A stretch of DNA of 23,825 nt from JAQUSX01 sp035446985. GTDB taxonomy: Bacteria > Bacillota > Clostridia > Christensenellales > CAG-314. The notes below the pieces were generated by a model. The model did not search any database. It had not been told where the DNA came from and worked only from the letters and a program-made list of their open reading frames with translations. The DNA lies in assembly GCA_035446985.1 (NCBI GenBank), contig DAOTGG010000015.1, positions 1 to 23,825 of the forward strand. The letters run 5' to 3'. Below are positions 1 to 6,847 of this stretch, one piece after another; the first letter of the stretch is position 1; every line of letters begins with the position of its first letter. The position numbers and the translations under genes are program-made.

Positions 1-1
1 T

Positions 2-241
2 TCTGCCGGATTGAATTACTTATTCATGTTGGCTGGAGATCCAAATCGATGCAAGCCTGATGTTCATATTCATCATTGCATTAGTGACGCATGTGGAAAA
101 GATATTTCTAATCCAGAATGTCAAACTTTATTATCAAATGCAGTTGCTGAATTAAAAACTGATTATCCATATTTAACCGTAGCTTTACTTGATAGTATCA
201 TTTGGCAAAAGTATCAGGTTGGAAACAGAGATCACAACTAA
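2..241 (+). CDS. C-terminal fragment of an unidentified protein, possibly HhH-GPD/DNA-glycosylase-like
   Basis: The reading frame is open from the left edge to a TAA at 239-241, so this is the 3' end (about 79 codons) of a gene that starts outside the window. The visible part contains YLFMLAGDPNRCKPDVHIHH, then a Cys-rich stretch (CISDACGK, NPECQ), and ends GNRDHN. The hydrophobic segment, then AGDP, then KPDxxIH resembles the C-terminal part of hypothetical proteins distantly related to endonuclease III-like HhH-GPD proteins, where a KPD motif follows a 'LMLAG' helix. That is recollection of a pattern, not a search result. The TTG at 11 is unlikely to be a start because the frame continues upstream with coding character. 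The function is unknown. Confidence 0.55.
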   Translation, partial: SAGLNYLFMLAGDPNRCKPDVHIHHCISDACGKDISNPECQTLLSNAVAELKTDYPYLTVALLDSIIWQKYQVGNRDHN

Positions 242-350
242 ATATAAGGGTACGGATTATATTAAAAGTTCATGCTAAAACAATACCCGACACCCCGCAT
301 AAATGGGTGCTTGTTTTATTGCTATCAATATGCTTATAAGATTTGCTTTA

Positions 351-382
351 AAAAGACGAGAAAAAATATTTTCTCGTCTTTT
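351..382. terminator. Bidirectional rho-independent terminator
   Basis: A perfect inverted repeat of 14 bp per arm (351-364 AAAAGACGAGAAAA with 369-382 TTTTCTCGTCTTTT) around a 4-nt loop, with T-runs on both strands. It lies between the 3' ends of the convergent gene fragment ending at 241 and the hicB-like gene ending at 384, and fits as a shared terminator. Confidence 0.85.
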
Positions 383-383
383 T

Positions 384-839
384 TTATTCGAAAAATAATT
401 CCCAATCAAAGCCTAAATAGTTGCCTATTTTTTTTGCAACCGCAGGACTGGGTTTTCGTTTTCCATTAAAAACCTTGTTTATATAGCTTTCGTTGATATT
501 CAATTCTTTCGCTAAACGATATTTTGTAAGATTTCTATTTATTAAGATTTTATTAATCTGCATAAAAAAATCTTGGTCAAAATAAATGATGGGATAGCTT
601 GTATCTGCCGCGACAAGCATAACGTATTCGTTTTGAGCCACTTTAATTTTATCAAGATTTTTAGTCGCCTCTGGTAATAATTCTTCATCATCTAGATACA
701 GTCCTAAGGCTTCTTGAGCGTGTTCATACGCTTGGTAAATATCATCCCCGTCGGTGATGCAACCCTGTAAATCCGGAAATGTTACCAAAAAACCGTCTTC
801 ATATTTTTCAAAAATAGCTGGATATAATTTTGCTTTCAT
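384..839 (-). CDS. hicB: HicB-family antitoxin/regulator, no adjacent HicA
   Basis: This 151-residue protein has the two-domain plan of HicB antitoxins. Residues 1-60 form the HicB fold (YPAIFEKYEDGFLVTFPDLQ, GDDIYQAYEHAQEALGLYLD), a degenerate RNase H-like domain that in known pairs blocks the HicA mRNA interferase. Residues 94-150 form an XRE-type helix-turn-helix (YRLAKELNINESYINKVFNG) ending in the usual DWELFF, which would bind its own promoter. The ATG has AAAGGA 8 nt upstream. HicA is a small (about 60-80 aa) dsRBD-like protein normally encoded next to hicB, but no such frame exists upstream (840-990 is promoter DNA) or downstream (242-383 is non-coding). The gene therefore appears solitary: either the remnant of a toxin-antitoxin pair or a stand-alone regulator. 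Family assignment is firm; an active TA role is not. Confidence 0.85.
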   Translation of the reverse strand: MKAKLYPAIFEKYEDGFLVTFPDLQGCITDGDDIYQAYEHAQEALGLYLDDEELLPEATKNLDKIKVAQNEYVMLVAADTSYPIIYFDQDFFMQINKILINRNLTKYRLAKELNINESYINKVFNGKRKPSPAVAKKIGNYLGFDWELFFE

Positions 840-873
840 AAAAATTTTCCTTTTGTCTTATTCTTGTTATTAT

Positions 874-905
874 TTTATACAAATACTGTCCTATTTGTCA
901 AGTAT
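874..905 (-). promoter_or_regulatory. Promoter of the hicB-like gene with overlapping inverted repeat
   Basis: On the minus strand, -35 TTGACA (896-901) and -10 TATAAA (874-879) are 16 nt apart. ATACT (883-887) and AGTAT (901-905) form a short inverted repeat that brackets the -35 region, a reasonable place for autoregulation by the gene's own helix-turn-helix domain. The promoter is well supported by position and match; the operator is an inference. Confidence 0.6.
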
Positions 906-931
906 CACAAATCAAGTTTTTCATTGCTATA

Positions 932-959
932 TTTACTTTAATTTTTTTTATGTTATAAT
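932..959 (+). promoter_or_regulatory. Promoter of the SPL-like radical-SAM gene
   Basis: TTTACT (932-937) and a perfect TATAAT (954-959) are separated by 16 nt, 31 nt upstream of the ATG at 991. AAAGG at 976-980 serves as ribosome binding site. Confidence 0.6.
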
Positions 960-990
960 TTTTTTATCAAAAGATAAAGGGCTTAGTAAA

Positions 991-1872
991 ATGCATTTTG
1001 TGGAAGCGAAAGGGATATTGTCCCCAAATAACGGAATGAACGTTTACCGCGGCTGTTTCCACGGCTGCATTTATTGCGATGCCCGCAGCCGCTGTTATCA
1101 AATCAATCACGATTTTACCGATATCGAGGTAAAAATCAACGCGCCCGAATTATTGGAAGCCGCATTACTAAAAAAGCGCAAAAAATGCGTGATCGCTACG
1201 GGCGCAATGAGCGACCCGTATATTCCTATCGAAAAAGACCTGCGTGTTACCCGGAAATGCTTGGAAATCATTGATAAATACGGTTTTGGCGCGACTTTGC
1301 AGACAAAATCCGATATGATATTGCGGGATATGGACTTGTTTTGTTCCATAAACGAAAAGGCGGTTTTCACCGCTCAAACAACAATGACAACTTTTAACGA
1401 AAAGCTATGCAAAATTGTCGAGCCTAATGTTTGCACAACTTACGACCGCTACCTGTTTTTGAAAAAATTTCAACAAAACGGGATACCCACCGTTGTTTGG
1501 CTGTCGCCAATTTTACCTTTTATCAACGACAATATAGAAAATATTAAAGGCATTTTGGACTACTGCGCCGACGCGGGCGTAAAAGGCATAATCAATTTTG
1601 GAATGGGCTTGACTTTGCGGCAAGGCGACCGCGAGTATTACTACGAAAACCTTGACAAGTATTTTCCGACCTTGAAAGAAAAATATCAAAAAACCTACGG
1701 CTACGCATACGAAATCCCAAGTCCAAATTCGCAAAAACTTGAAACATATTTTCACAAGACTTGCGAAAAATACGGTATTCTGCACACCCCGAAAGACTGT
1801 TTCTCTTTTTTATCGACATTTATCAACAAAACGCCGAATAAAAACCAGATATCTTTTTTGGACAATTATTAG
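991..1872 (+). CDS. Spore photoproduct lyase-like (SPL family) radical-SAM protein
   Basis: A protein of 293 residues of the radical-SAM superfamily. Cys22, Cys26 and Cys29 (GCFHGCIYCDAR) form the CxxxCxxC motif that binds the 4Fe-4S cluster and S-adenosylmethionine. NVYRGCFHGCIYCDAR near the N-terminus followed by an ATGAMSDPYIPIEKDLRVTR segment is the layout of the SPL-like family (COG1533; Rv2578c-like proteins), whose members are mostly of unknown substrate. It is not clear that this one repairs DNA. The frame stays open 79 codons further upstream, but that part is AT-driven, runs through the promoter and opposes hicB. I chose the ATG at 991 because it follows a promoter and an AAAGG site and starts right before the conserved VEAKGIL. 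No terminator is evident before the next gene. Confidence 0.8.
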   Translation: MHFVEAKGILSPNNGMNVYRGCFHGCIYCDARSRCYQINHDFTDIEVKINAPELLEAALLKKRKKCVIATGAMSDPYIPIEKDLRVTRKCLEIIDKYGFGATLQTKSDMILRDMDLFCSINEKAVFTAQTTMTTFNEKLCKIVEPNVCTTYDRYLFLKKFQQNGIPTVVWLSPILPFINDNIENIKGILDYCADAGVKGIINFGMGLTLRQGDREYYYENLDKYFPTLKEKYQKTYGYAYEIPSPNSQKLETYFHKTCEKYGILHTPKDCFSFLSTFINKTPNKNQISFLDNY

Positions 1873-2047
1873 TAAACAACGAACAAAAAAACGAAGATAT
1901 AACAAAATTTAATTTTAATAAAAATTAAGCGAATATATGCCGTAAGAATTTTGGAACTATCAAAAATGCATATTTATATATGGCAAATTGTATCTAGCAA
2001 GTTTGCGCATACAATATTAGAAATTTTAGAAATAAACAATTAAAAAA

Positions 2048-2917
2048 ATGACAGAAAATAAAAAAACATTTACCCAATTGCCCGAAAATCCGCGCTATTT
2101 TGTCGCGCGGGCGGGCTTGCATTTTTATGAAGAACCGCCTATCTCGGGCGAAAAAGGCAGCGGCACGATATTTTTCGGCGGCTGCTCCTTAAAATGCGTT
2201 TTTTGTCAAAACCGCAATATTTCTCACACCGTTAAAGGGCTTAATATTAGTCAGGACGACTTGATTTTACTTATGCTGTATTTACAAGACCAAGGCGCGC
2301 ACAACATAAATCTCGTCACTCCCGCCCATTACGTCAAATGTCTTGCGGTAACTTTACAAAAAGCAAAACCAAAACTAAAAATCCCTATTGTGTATAATAC
2401 TTCGTGTTACGAGACTGCCGAGCAGCTTAAACTGTTGGACGGACTTGTTGATATTTATCTGCCCGATTTCAAATACGTTGACGAGAATCTTGCGGTCAAC
2501 TTTTCAAAAGCCAAAAACTATTTTCCGCGCGCGTGCGAGGCACTTGATGAAATGCTGCGCCAACAGCCTAAAAACGTGTTTGAAAAAGGTTTATTAAAAA
2601 AGGGCGTGATTATCCGCCATTTGGTGCTGCCTGGTCAGATAGAAGACACGAAACGCGTTTTGGATTATATCAGCAAAATAGACGATGTGTACCTTTCGCT
2701 TATGGGACAGTATTTCCCTCCCGTTGAAAATCTGCCGCCTCCGCTCAATCGACGTTTAACCGCGCGGGAATACAAAAAGGCTGTGGAATATATGCGCTTG
2801 GTCGATATAAAAAACGGTTGGACGCAAGAGCTAAGCTCCGCCACTAAAGATTACGTCCCTAATTTTGATTTAAGCGGTCTTGAAGATTTGTTAAATAAAT
2901 TACGCGCAAAAACTTAG
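2048..2917 (+). CDS. PflX-like radical-SAM protein (pyruvate formate-lyase activase related)
   Basis: The 289-residue product matches the PflX group (COG1313) of radical-SAM proteins related to glycyl-radical-enzyme activases. The signature RAGLHFYEEPPISGEKGSGT is followed by the cluster motif C46-x3-C50-x2-C53 (GGCSLKCVFCQNRN). Later blocks such as VYNTSCYE, DIYLPDFKY, VIIRHLVLPG and LSLMGQYFPP are typical of the family. Many homologues start with a Cys-containing N-terminal region (CxLCPRxCxVxR); this one begins only about 20 residues before the ARAGLHF block and lacks it. The ATG has no clear Shine-Dalgarno sequence. A possible promoter, TTGTAT (1988-1993) N16 TACAAT (2010-2015), lies just upstream. 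The substrate is unknown: the family name reflects similarity to PflA, but no glycyl radical enzyme other than NrdD is present here. Confidence 0.8.
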   Translation: MTENKKTFTQLPENPRYFVARAGLHFYEEPPISGEKGSGTIFFGGCSLKCVFCQNRNISHTVKGLNISQDDLILLMLYLQDQGAHNINLVTPAHYVKCLAVTLQKAKPKLKIPIVYNTSCYETAEQLKLLDGLVDIYLPDFKYVDENLAVNFSKAKNYFPRACEALDEMLRQQPKNVFEKGLLKKGVIIRHLVLPGQIEDTKRVLDYISKIDDVYLSLMGQYFPPVENLPPPLNRRLTAREYKKAVEYMRLVDIKNGWTQELSSATKDYVPNFDLSGLEDLLNKLRAKT

Positions 2918-3087
2918 ATAATTAGCTTTTCAATTCCTAAATTAATTCGATTCGCAAGGGAAAATTATAACGATTTTTTGATTTTTGCAAACTTTCAAAA
3001 AACTTTATTTAAACTAAATTTAGCAAAATAAAAAAATAGAATCGCTTGCTTATACAAGAATTTAAAAAGATATTAAATTTTCGTCAA

Positions 3088-3115
3088 AAAAAACGCCCGT
3101 TTCCGAGCGTTTTTT
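3088..3115. terminator. Bidirectional terminator between PflX-like gene and Na/Pi symporter gene
   Basis: AAAAAACGC...GCGTTTTTT with an inner CG/CG pair and one C-A mismatch, closing a 4-nt TTTC loop, and with a U-run in either direction. It ends the minus-strand symporter gene (stop at 3127) and may also stop transcripts coming through 2917. The DNA from 2918 to 3087 holds nothing else recognisable. Confidence 0.65.
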
Positions 3116-3126
3116 GTTTTTTTATA

Positions 3127-4791
3127 TTAAGCGTTTTTTTCGTTATTTTTTTTGTCTTTTTCTATTTTTCCCGAATTAGCTACGTAATACAAGTGGTCGC
3201 TCGCACGCTCCAGGTTGCAAACCAGATTGATAAATACGCCACTGCTCTCGGCTTTGCACTTGCCTTCATTAAGCCTAGCGATATGGTCTTCCATAAGCTT
3301 TTTACGCAATGCGTCGATTTCGTCTTCCAGCTTGTCGATTTCGGGCATATTTTGATTTTTTCTGTTGCACATTACGTTCATCGTATCGGTGTAGAGCGTT
3401 TTTATCTTTTCCAACATATTCAATATTTCACTCTTAACTTCGTCGGAAAATTGCAAATTTCTTTTAATAGAATTTACGGTGTACCTTGCTATATTTTCCG
3501 CCAGTTCGCTGATACGCATTATATCGGCGACTACATGGTGATAACGGCTTACTAAAGTCTCGTCGGTCAGCGATAATTCGCGGTTTGAAACCTCTACCAA
3601 ATAATCGATAATCGCCAAATTTATTCTTGCTACTATCACGTTGTCTTTTTTTATTTCTTCTTGATAAATAAGGTCCTGCGCCACAAAACCTTTTGTCGCT
3701 TTTTCCAAAGCCCCCACGGCGATGCCGCACATATACTCAAGCTCTTTGGTAACTTGCAATAAAGCAAGCGACGGAGAAACCAAAAATCTTTCATCCAAAT
3801 ACGTTTGGCGTTCGACTGTCGGCAAACTCCTGTCTTTTATGACCTTTTCCGATATCTTGACAAATACTTTTATAAACGGCACAAAAATCAGAGTGCAGGC
3901 GACGTTGAAGAAAGTATGGAACATAGCGATTTGGATTGACGGTTGTCCCGTAAACCATTTTTCGAACGTAACGACGGCGAAATTTTGCCAAAACAATAGC
4001 AGTATAAAGAAAATCACGCTGCCGAAAACATTGAACATAAGGTGAATAAATGCCGCTCGTTTGCCGTTCGCGTTTGCGGCAACGGAAGAAAGCAAAGCCG
4101 TAACGCAAGTACCGATATTAGTACCTAAAATAACGAAATACACCGCATTGCCGCCGCCACCGATAATAATACCCGCGCCAGCCATAGAGATAACTATCGC
4201 CGTAACCGCGGAAGAGCTTTGCACAATAGCGGTAACAAGCGCGCCTATAAGAAGTAACGCGACGGGATTACTGATACTGCTGAACGCTTGCACGATAGCG
4301 GCGCTGTCGCGGAATATTTTCATAGCCGCCGACATAAATTTCAGTCCCATAAAAACAAGACCGAGTCCCGCAAGCATAAGCCCCGCGGTTTTTACCCGGT
4401 CTTTTTTGAAAGCCATATCCATAACGACGCCGACGAAAGTCAACGCCATTGCTACGGCAATAAAATCAAAGGATTGCAAAGCCGCGATTTGTCCCGTTAC
4501 CGTTGTTCCGATATTGGCACCCATTATTATCGCGGTAGCTTGCGTAAGAGTCATTACGCCCGCGTTTACAAAACCGACTACCATAACGGTGGTTGCGGAA
4601 GAACTTTGGACTATCGCCGTTGAAACAACGCCGATACCAACGCCCGTAAGCGGATTTTTGTTCGCGCGGTTAAATAAATTCCGTAATCCGTTATCCGCAA
4701 GTTTTTCAGTATTTTCAGACAAAATTTTGAAGCCTATTAAAAAACCGCCTAACCCTGCAAATAACTGCATGACCGCATAAAAATATTCCAT
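3127..4791 (-). CDS. Na/phosphate symporter-family (NptA/PNaS) membrane protein with PhoU-like domain
   Basis: 554 residues from the ATG at 4791, chosen because AGGAGG (4799-4804) lies 7 nt upstream; an in-frame ATG 10 codons earlier has no such site. The N-terminal ~330 residues are hydrophobic and contain two inverted PNaS repeats, each with the diagnostic QSSSA motif (residues 62-66 and 191-195), followed by GANIGTTVTG in the first repeat and GTNIGTCVTA in the second. These motifs line the Na+/phosphate site in the SLC34/NptA family. The C-terminal ~200 residues (from about 345) are charged, helical and PhoU-like, as in the bacterial YjbB type. The expected role is Na+-coupled phosphate movement across the cytoplasmic membrane; direction (uptake or export) cannot be read from sequence. 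It has its own promoter and terminator and looks monocistronic. Confidence 0.9.
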   Translation of the reverse strand: MEYFYAVMQLFAGLGGFLIGFKILSENTEKLADNGLRNLFNRANKNPLTGVGIGVVSTAIVQSSSATTVMVVGFVNAGVMTLTQATAIIMGANIGTTVTGQIAALQSFDFIAVAMALTFVGVVMDMAFKKDRVKTAGLMLAGLGLVFMGLKFMSAAMKIFRDSAAIVQAFSSISNPVALLLIGALVTAIVQSSSAVTAIVISMAGAGIIIGGGGNAVYFVILGTNIGTCVTALLSSVAANANGKRAAFIHLMFNVFGSVIFFILLLFWQNFAVVTFEKWFTGQPSIQIAMFHTFFNVACTLIFVPFIKVFVKISEKVIKDRSLPTVERQTYLDERFLVSPSLALLQVTKELEYMCGIAVGALEKATKGFVAQDLIYQEEIKKDNVIVARINLAIIDYLVEVSNRELSLTDETLVSRYHHVVADIMRISELAENIARYTVNSIKRNLQFSDEVKSEILNMLEKIKTLYTDTMNVMCNRKNQNMPEIDKLEDEIDALRKKLMEDHIARLNEGKCKAESSGVFINLVCNLERASDHLYYVANSGKIEKDKKNNEKNA

Positions 4792-4811
4792 ACGCAATCC
4801 TCCTAATAAAT

Positions 4812-4855
4812 ATTTTAACATATCGAAAGTTTATATCAAAACAAATTGATATAAA
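4812..4855 (-). promoter_or_regulatory. Promoter and overlapping 26-bp palindrome upstream of the symporter gene
   Basis: Minus-strand -35 TTGATA (4834-4839) and -10 TAAAAT (4812-4817) with 16-nt spacing, immediately before the AGGAGG site. A perfect inverted repeat with 10-bp arms, TTTATATCAA (4830-4839) and TTGATATAAA (4846-4855), covers the whole -35 hexamer. In this position it is more likely a repressor operator than a transcribed hairpin. The predicted transcript start would be only a few bases before the Shine-Dalgarno sequence. Confidence 0.6.
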
Positions 4856-4920
4856 AAATATCGTGTTTTTATTATTTATTTTTGCGCAAATTTTACTAAT
4901 TTTTGTTTAAAAAATATGAA

Positions 4921-4951
4921 AAAACGCGAAATTACAAAAATTCCGCGTTTT
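4921..4951 (-). terminator. Terminator after the aminotransferase-MaoC unit
   Basis: Stem AAAACGCG-A-AATT (4921-4933) pairs with AATT-C-CGCGTTTT (4939-4951) with one mismatch and a 5-nt loop; on the minus strand it is followed by a T-rich run. It lies 43 nt beyond the stop codon at 4994. Confidence 0.75.
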
Positions 4952-4993
4952 CTCTTATGCTATAAATAATGAAAAAATTAAAAAAAACTATGT

Positions 4994-5401
4994 TTATTGG
5001 GAGCATTTAACGGTAGCTACGCCTGTGATAACTTGTTTGCCGTCTTGATTTGTGCAAACTGTGTTGAGTTTCGCGATTTTTTTGTCTTCTCTCAGTTCCG
5101 CTACTTCAACCTCTGCCGTTATCGTGTCATTAAGTAAAACGGGAGCTAAAAACCGCAATTCCTGTCCTAGATAAATCGTGCCTTCGCCAGGTAGCTTATT
5201 TGCTATTACAGCGGAAATAAGACTGCTCGTGAGCATTCCGTGTACTATTCTTTGACCAAAAATCGTCGTTTTCGCATATTCGTCGGATAAATGCAGCGGG
5301 TTGGTATCAAGACTGATTTTCGCAAAGGTTCTTACGTCCTCGTCCGTAAACGTTTTGACAAGCGACGCTTTTTGACCTACTTTTAATTCGCTAAATTTCA
5401 T
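4994..5401 (-). CDS. MaoC-like hot-dog hydratase, (R)-specific enoyl-CoA hydratase (PhaJ) type
   Basis: A 135-residue single hot-dog-fold protein of the length usual for PhaJ-type (R)-enoyl-CoA hydratases, which add water to trans-2-enoyl-CoA. The catalytic signature is present: D32-x-N34-P35-x-H37 (LDTNPLHLSDEYA), then FGQRIVHGML, matching the Asp31/His36 dyad known from the Aeromonas enzyme. The C-terminal part (YLGQELRFLAPVLLNDTITA) is also typical. The gene starts 16 nt after the stop of the aminotransferase gene on the same strand, so the two are probably co-transcribed. No polyhydroxyalkanoate or fatty-acid genes are nearby, so the true acyl substrate, or a role in amino-acid catabolism beside the aminotransferase, remains open. 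Confidence 0.85.
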   Translation of the reverse strand: MKFSELKVGQKASLVKTFTDEDVRTFAKISLDTNPLHLSDEYAKTTIFGQRIVHGMLTSSLISAVIANKLPGEGTIYLGQELRFLAPVLLNDTITAEVEVAELREDKKIAKLNTVCTNQDGKQVITGVATVKCSQ

Positions 5402-5417
5402 TTTTGTTGACCCTTCC

Positions 5418-6620
5418 TTATTTTATTTCTTTTACAAAATCGTTTAAACGTTTTAGTCCTTCCGTTATTTTTTCGCGGCTGGTCGCGTAACTCAATCTGA
5501 TAAACTTCTCCGCGCCGAAACCCTCGCAGGGAATTACCGCCACGTAGTAGCTTTCAATCAATAATTTTGCAAAATTATTCGCTGTCTCAATTTTTACACC
5601 CCTGAAAGCTTTATTGAATAGAGCTGAAACATCCACCATAACGTAAAACGCGCCTTTGGGTTTTACTATGCTGAAGTACTTAATTTTTGCTAAAATATCG
5701 ACCATCATATCGCGGCGTTTACTAAATTCTTCTTTCATAGCGTCGATTGAATCGCCGTTGCCGTTCAATGCCGTCTGCGCGGCATACTGCGCTATCGTGT
5801 TCGCGTTGCTGGTTTCATGCGATTGCAGTCCGTCCATGAGTTTCGCTATCTGAGCGGTAGGCGCGGCAGCGTAGCCGATACGCCAGCCTGTCATCGCGTA
5901 AGCTTTGCTCATGCCGTTTATTACGATCGTGCGGTCGTACATTTGTTGACTTAATGACGCTATCGAAATATGTTCACCTTCGTAAATAAGTTTTTCGTAA
6001 ATCTCGTCCGCAATTACCCATACATCGGGAAAATCTTTCAATACTTCGGCTACCGCTGAGATATCGTTTTTATCGTATACTGCTCCCGTGGGATTGTTGG
6101 GAGAGTTAAGTATTATCGCTTTGGTATTTTGGTTCAGAGCGGCTCTAAGTTTTTCGGGACGCACAATAAATCCGTCTTCGGGCAAACATTCCACCGTTAC
6201 CGCTTTGCCTCCGCAAATTTTTACAAGCTCTGGGTAAGTAAGCCAATACGGCGAAAGAATAATAACTTCGTCGCCTTCTTCTACCAATACTTGAAGAGTG
6301 TTAAATAACGAGTGTTTAGCTCCGTTAGATACAACTATTTGATTGGGTTTATAGCTAAGACCGTTGTCTCGGCTGAGTTTTTCGCAAATCGCTTTTTTTA
6401 GCGCGGGTGTTCCGCCGCTTGCCGTGTATTTTGTCATACCGTGGTCGAGAGCGTATTTTGCTCCGTCTATAATATACTGCGGCGTATTAAAATCAGGTTC
6501 GCCGACTCCGAAAGACACCACGTCCACGCCTTGACTTATCAGTTCGTTTGATTTTGCGGTGATTGCCAGCGTCAAGCTGGGCGATACCGTTAAGCTTCTT
6601 TTGCTAAAACCCTTACCCAT
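5418..6620 (-). CDS. Class I/II PLP-dependent aminotransferase (aspartate aminotransferase-like)
   Basis: 400 residues from the ATG at 6620, preceded by GGAGA 5 nt upstream. The frame runs 56 codons further upstream but that part lacks family character and crosses the promoter. All fold-type I landmarks are visible: YTASGGTPALKKAI (about 65-78) in the substrate/cofactor pocket, SPNNPTGA (about 173-180), ADEIYEKLIY with the pyridine-binding Asp near 205 and Tyr near 208, the PLP Schiff-base lysine near residue 239 in GMSKAYAMTGWRIGY, and the carboxylate-binding Arg in KFIRLSYA near 374. The MGKGFSKRSLTVSPSLTL opening is typical of the bacterial AspB-like subgroup (Iγ). It would transfer an amino group between an amino acid, most likely aspartate, and 2-oxoglutarate in the cytosol; substrate range in this subgroup is broad. 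It is first in a unit with the MaoC-like gene. Confidence 0.9.
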   Translation of the reverse strand: MGKGFSKRSLTVSPSLTLAITAKSNELISQGVDVVSFGVGEPDFNTPQYIIDGAKYALDHGMTKYTASGGTPALKKAICEKLSRDNGLSYKPNQIVVSNGAKHSLFNTLQVLVEEGDEVIILSPYWLTYPELVKICGGKAVTVECLPEDGFIVRPEKLRAALNQNTKAIILNSPNNPTGAVYDKNDISAVAEVLKDFPDVWVIADEIYEKLIYEGEHISIASLSQQMYDRTIVINGMSKAYAMTGWRIGYAAAPTAQIAKLMDGLQSHETSNANTIAQYAAQTALNGNGDSIDAMKEEFSKRRDMMVDILAKIKYFSIVKPKGAFYVMVDVSALFNKAFRGVKIETANNFAKLLIESYYVAVIPCEGFGAEKFIRLSYATSREKITEGLKRLNDFVKEIK

Positions 6621-6658
6621 TTTTATCTCCTTGAATATATCTTTTGTCGTCCAAATAC

Positions 6659-6686
6659 ATAATATCACAAAGCTAAAAAAAGGCAA
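6659..6686 (-). promoter_or_regulatory. Promoter of the aminotransferase-MaoC unit
   Basis: Minus strand: TTGCCT (6681-6686), 16-nt spacer, TATTAT (6659-6664), about 38 nt upstream of the chosen ATG at 6620. Confidence 0.55.
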
Positions 6687-6705
6687 CCGAAAAACCGCAT
6701 TTGTA

Positions 6706-6734
6706 GTGACATTAACGGCGTGTTTTGTTATAAT
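6706..6734 (+). promoter_or_regulatory. Candidate promoter for nrdG
   Basis: GTGACA (6706-6711), 17-nt spacer, perfect TATAAT (6729-6734), giving a leader of about 105 nt before the nrdG ATG. An extended -10-like TGTATTATA at 6812-6820 is a closer alternative but has no good -35. No NrdR box comparable to the one at nrdD was found here. Confidence 0.45.
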
Positions 6735-6847
6735 TATCATAGGTTGTTTTTGGCGGTACTTTAAAGCAAAGAAACTCAGGCTTATCAATAATTTTTTTAT
6801 AAAATTTTGCCTGTATTATAACGAAAAGAGAGAAGTTACGGGGAATA

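Noticed and set aside
291..318. CACCC...GGGTG hairpin followed by a weak T-rich tract
   Set aside because: Only 5 bp and a poor T-run; the perfect hairpin at 351-382 explains termination here.
754..990. Upstream extension of the SPL-like radical-SAM frame by 79 codons
   Set aside because: It reads through the hicB coding region in antisense and through both promoters, with AT-driven residues; the ATG at 991 has promoter, ribosome binding site and conserved start.
4061..4780. 239-codon open frame on the plus strand opposite the Na/Pi symporter gene
   Set aside because: Its Ala/Thr/Ile/Pro-rich translation is the mirror of the symporter's membrane-helix codons; no ribosome binding site or promoter.
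6621..6788. 56-codon N-terminal extension of the aminotransferase
   Set aside because: It covers the promoter at 6659-6686, has no family similarity, and the GGAGA-preceded ATG at 6620 gives the usual length.
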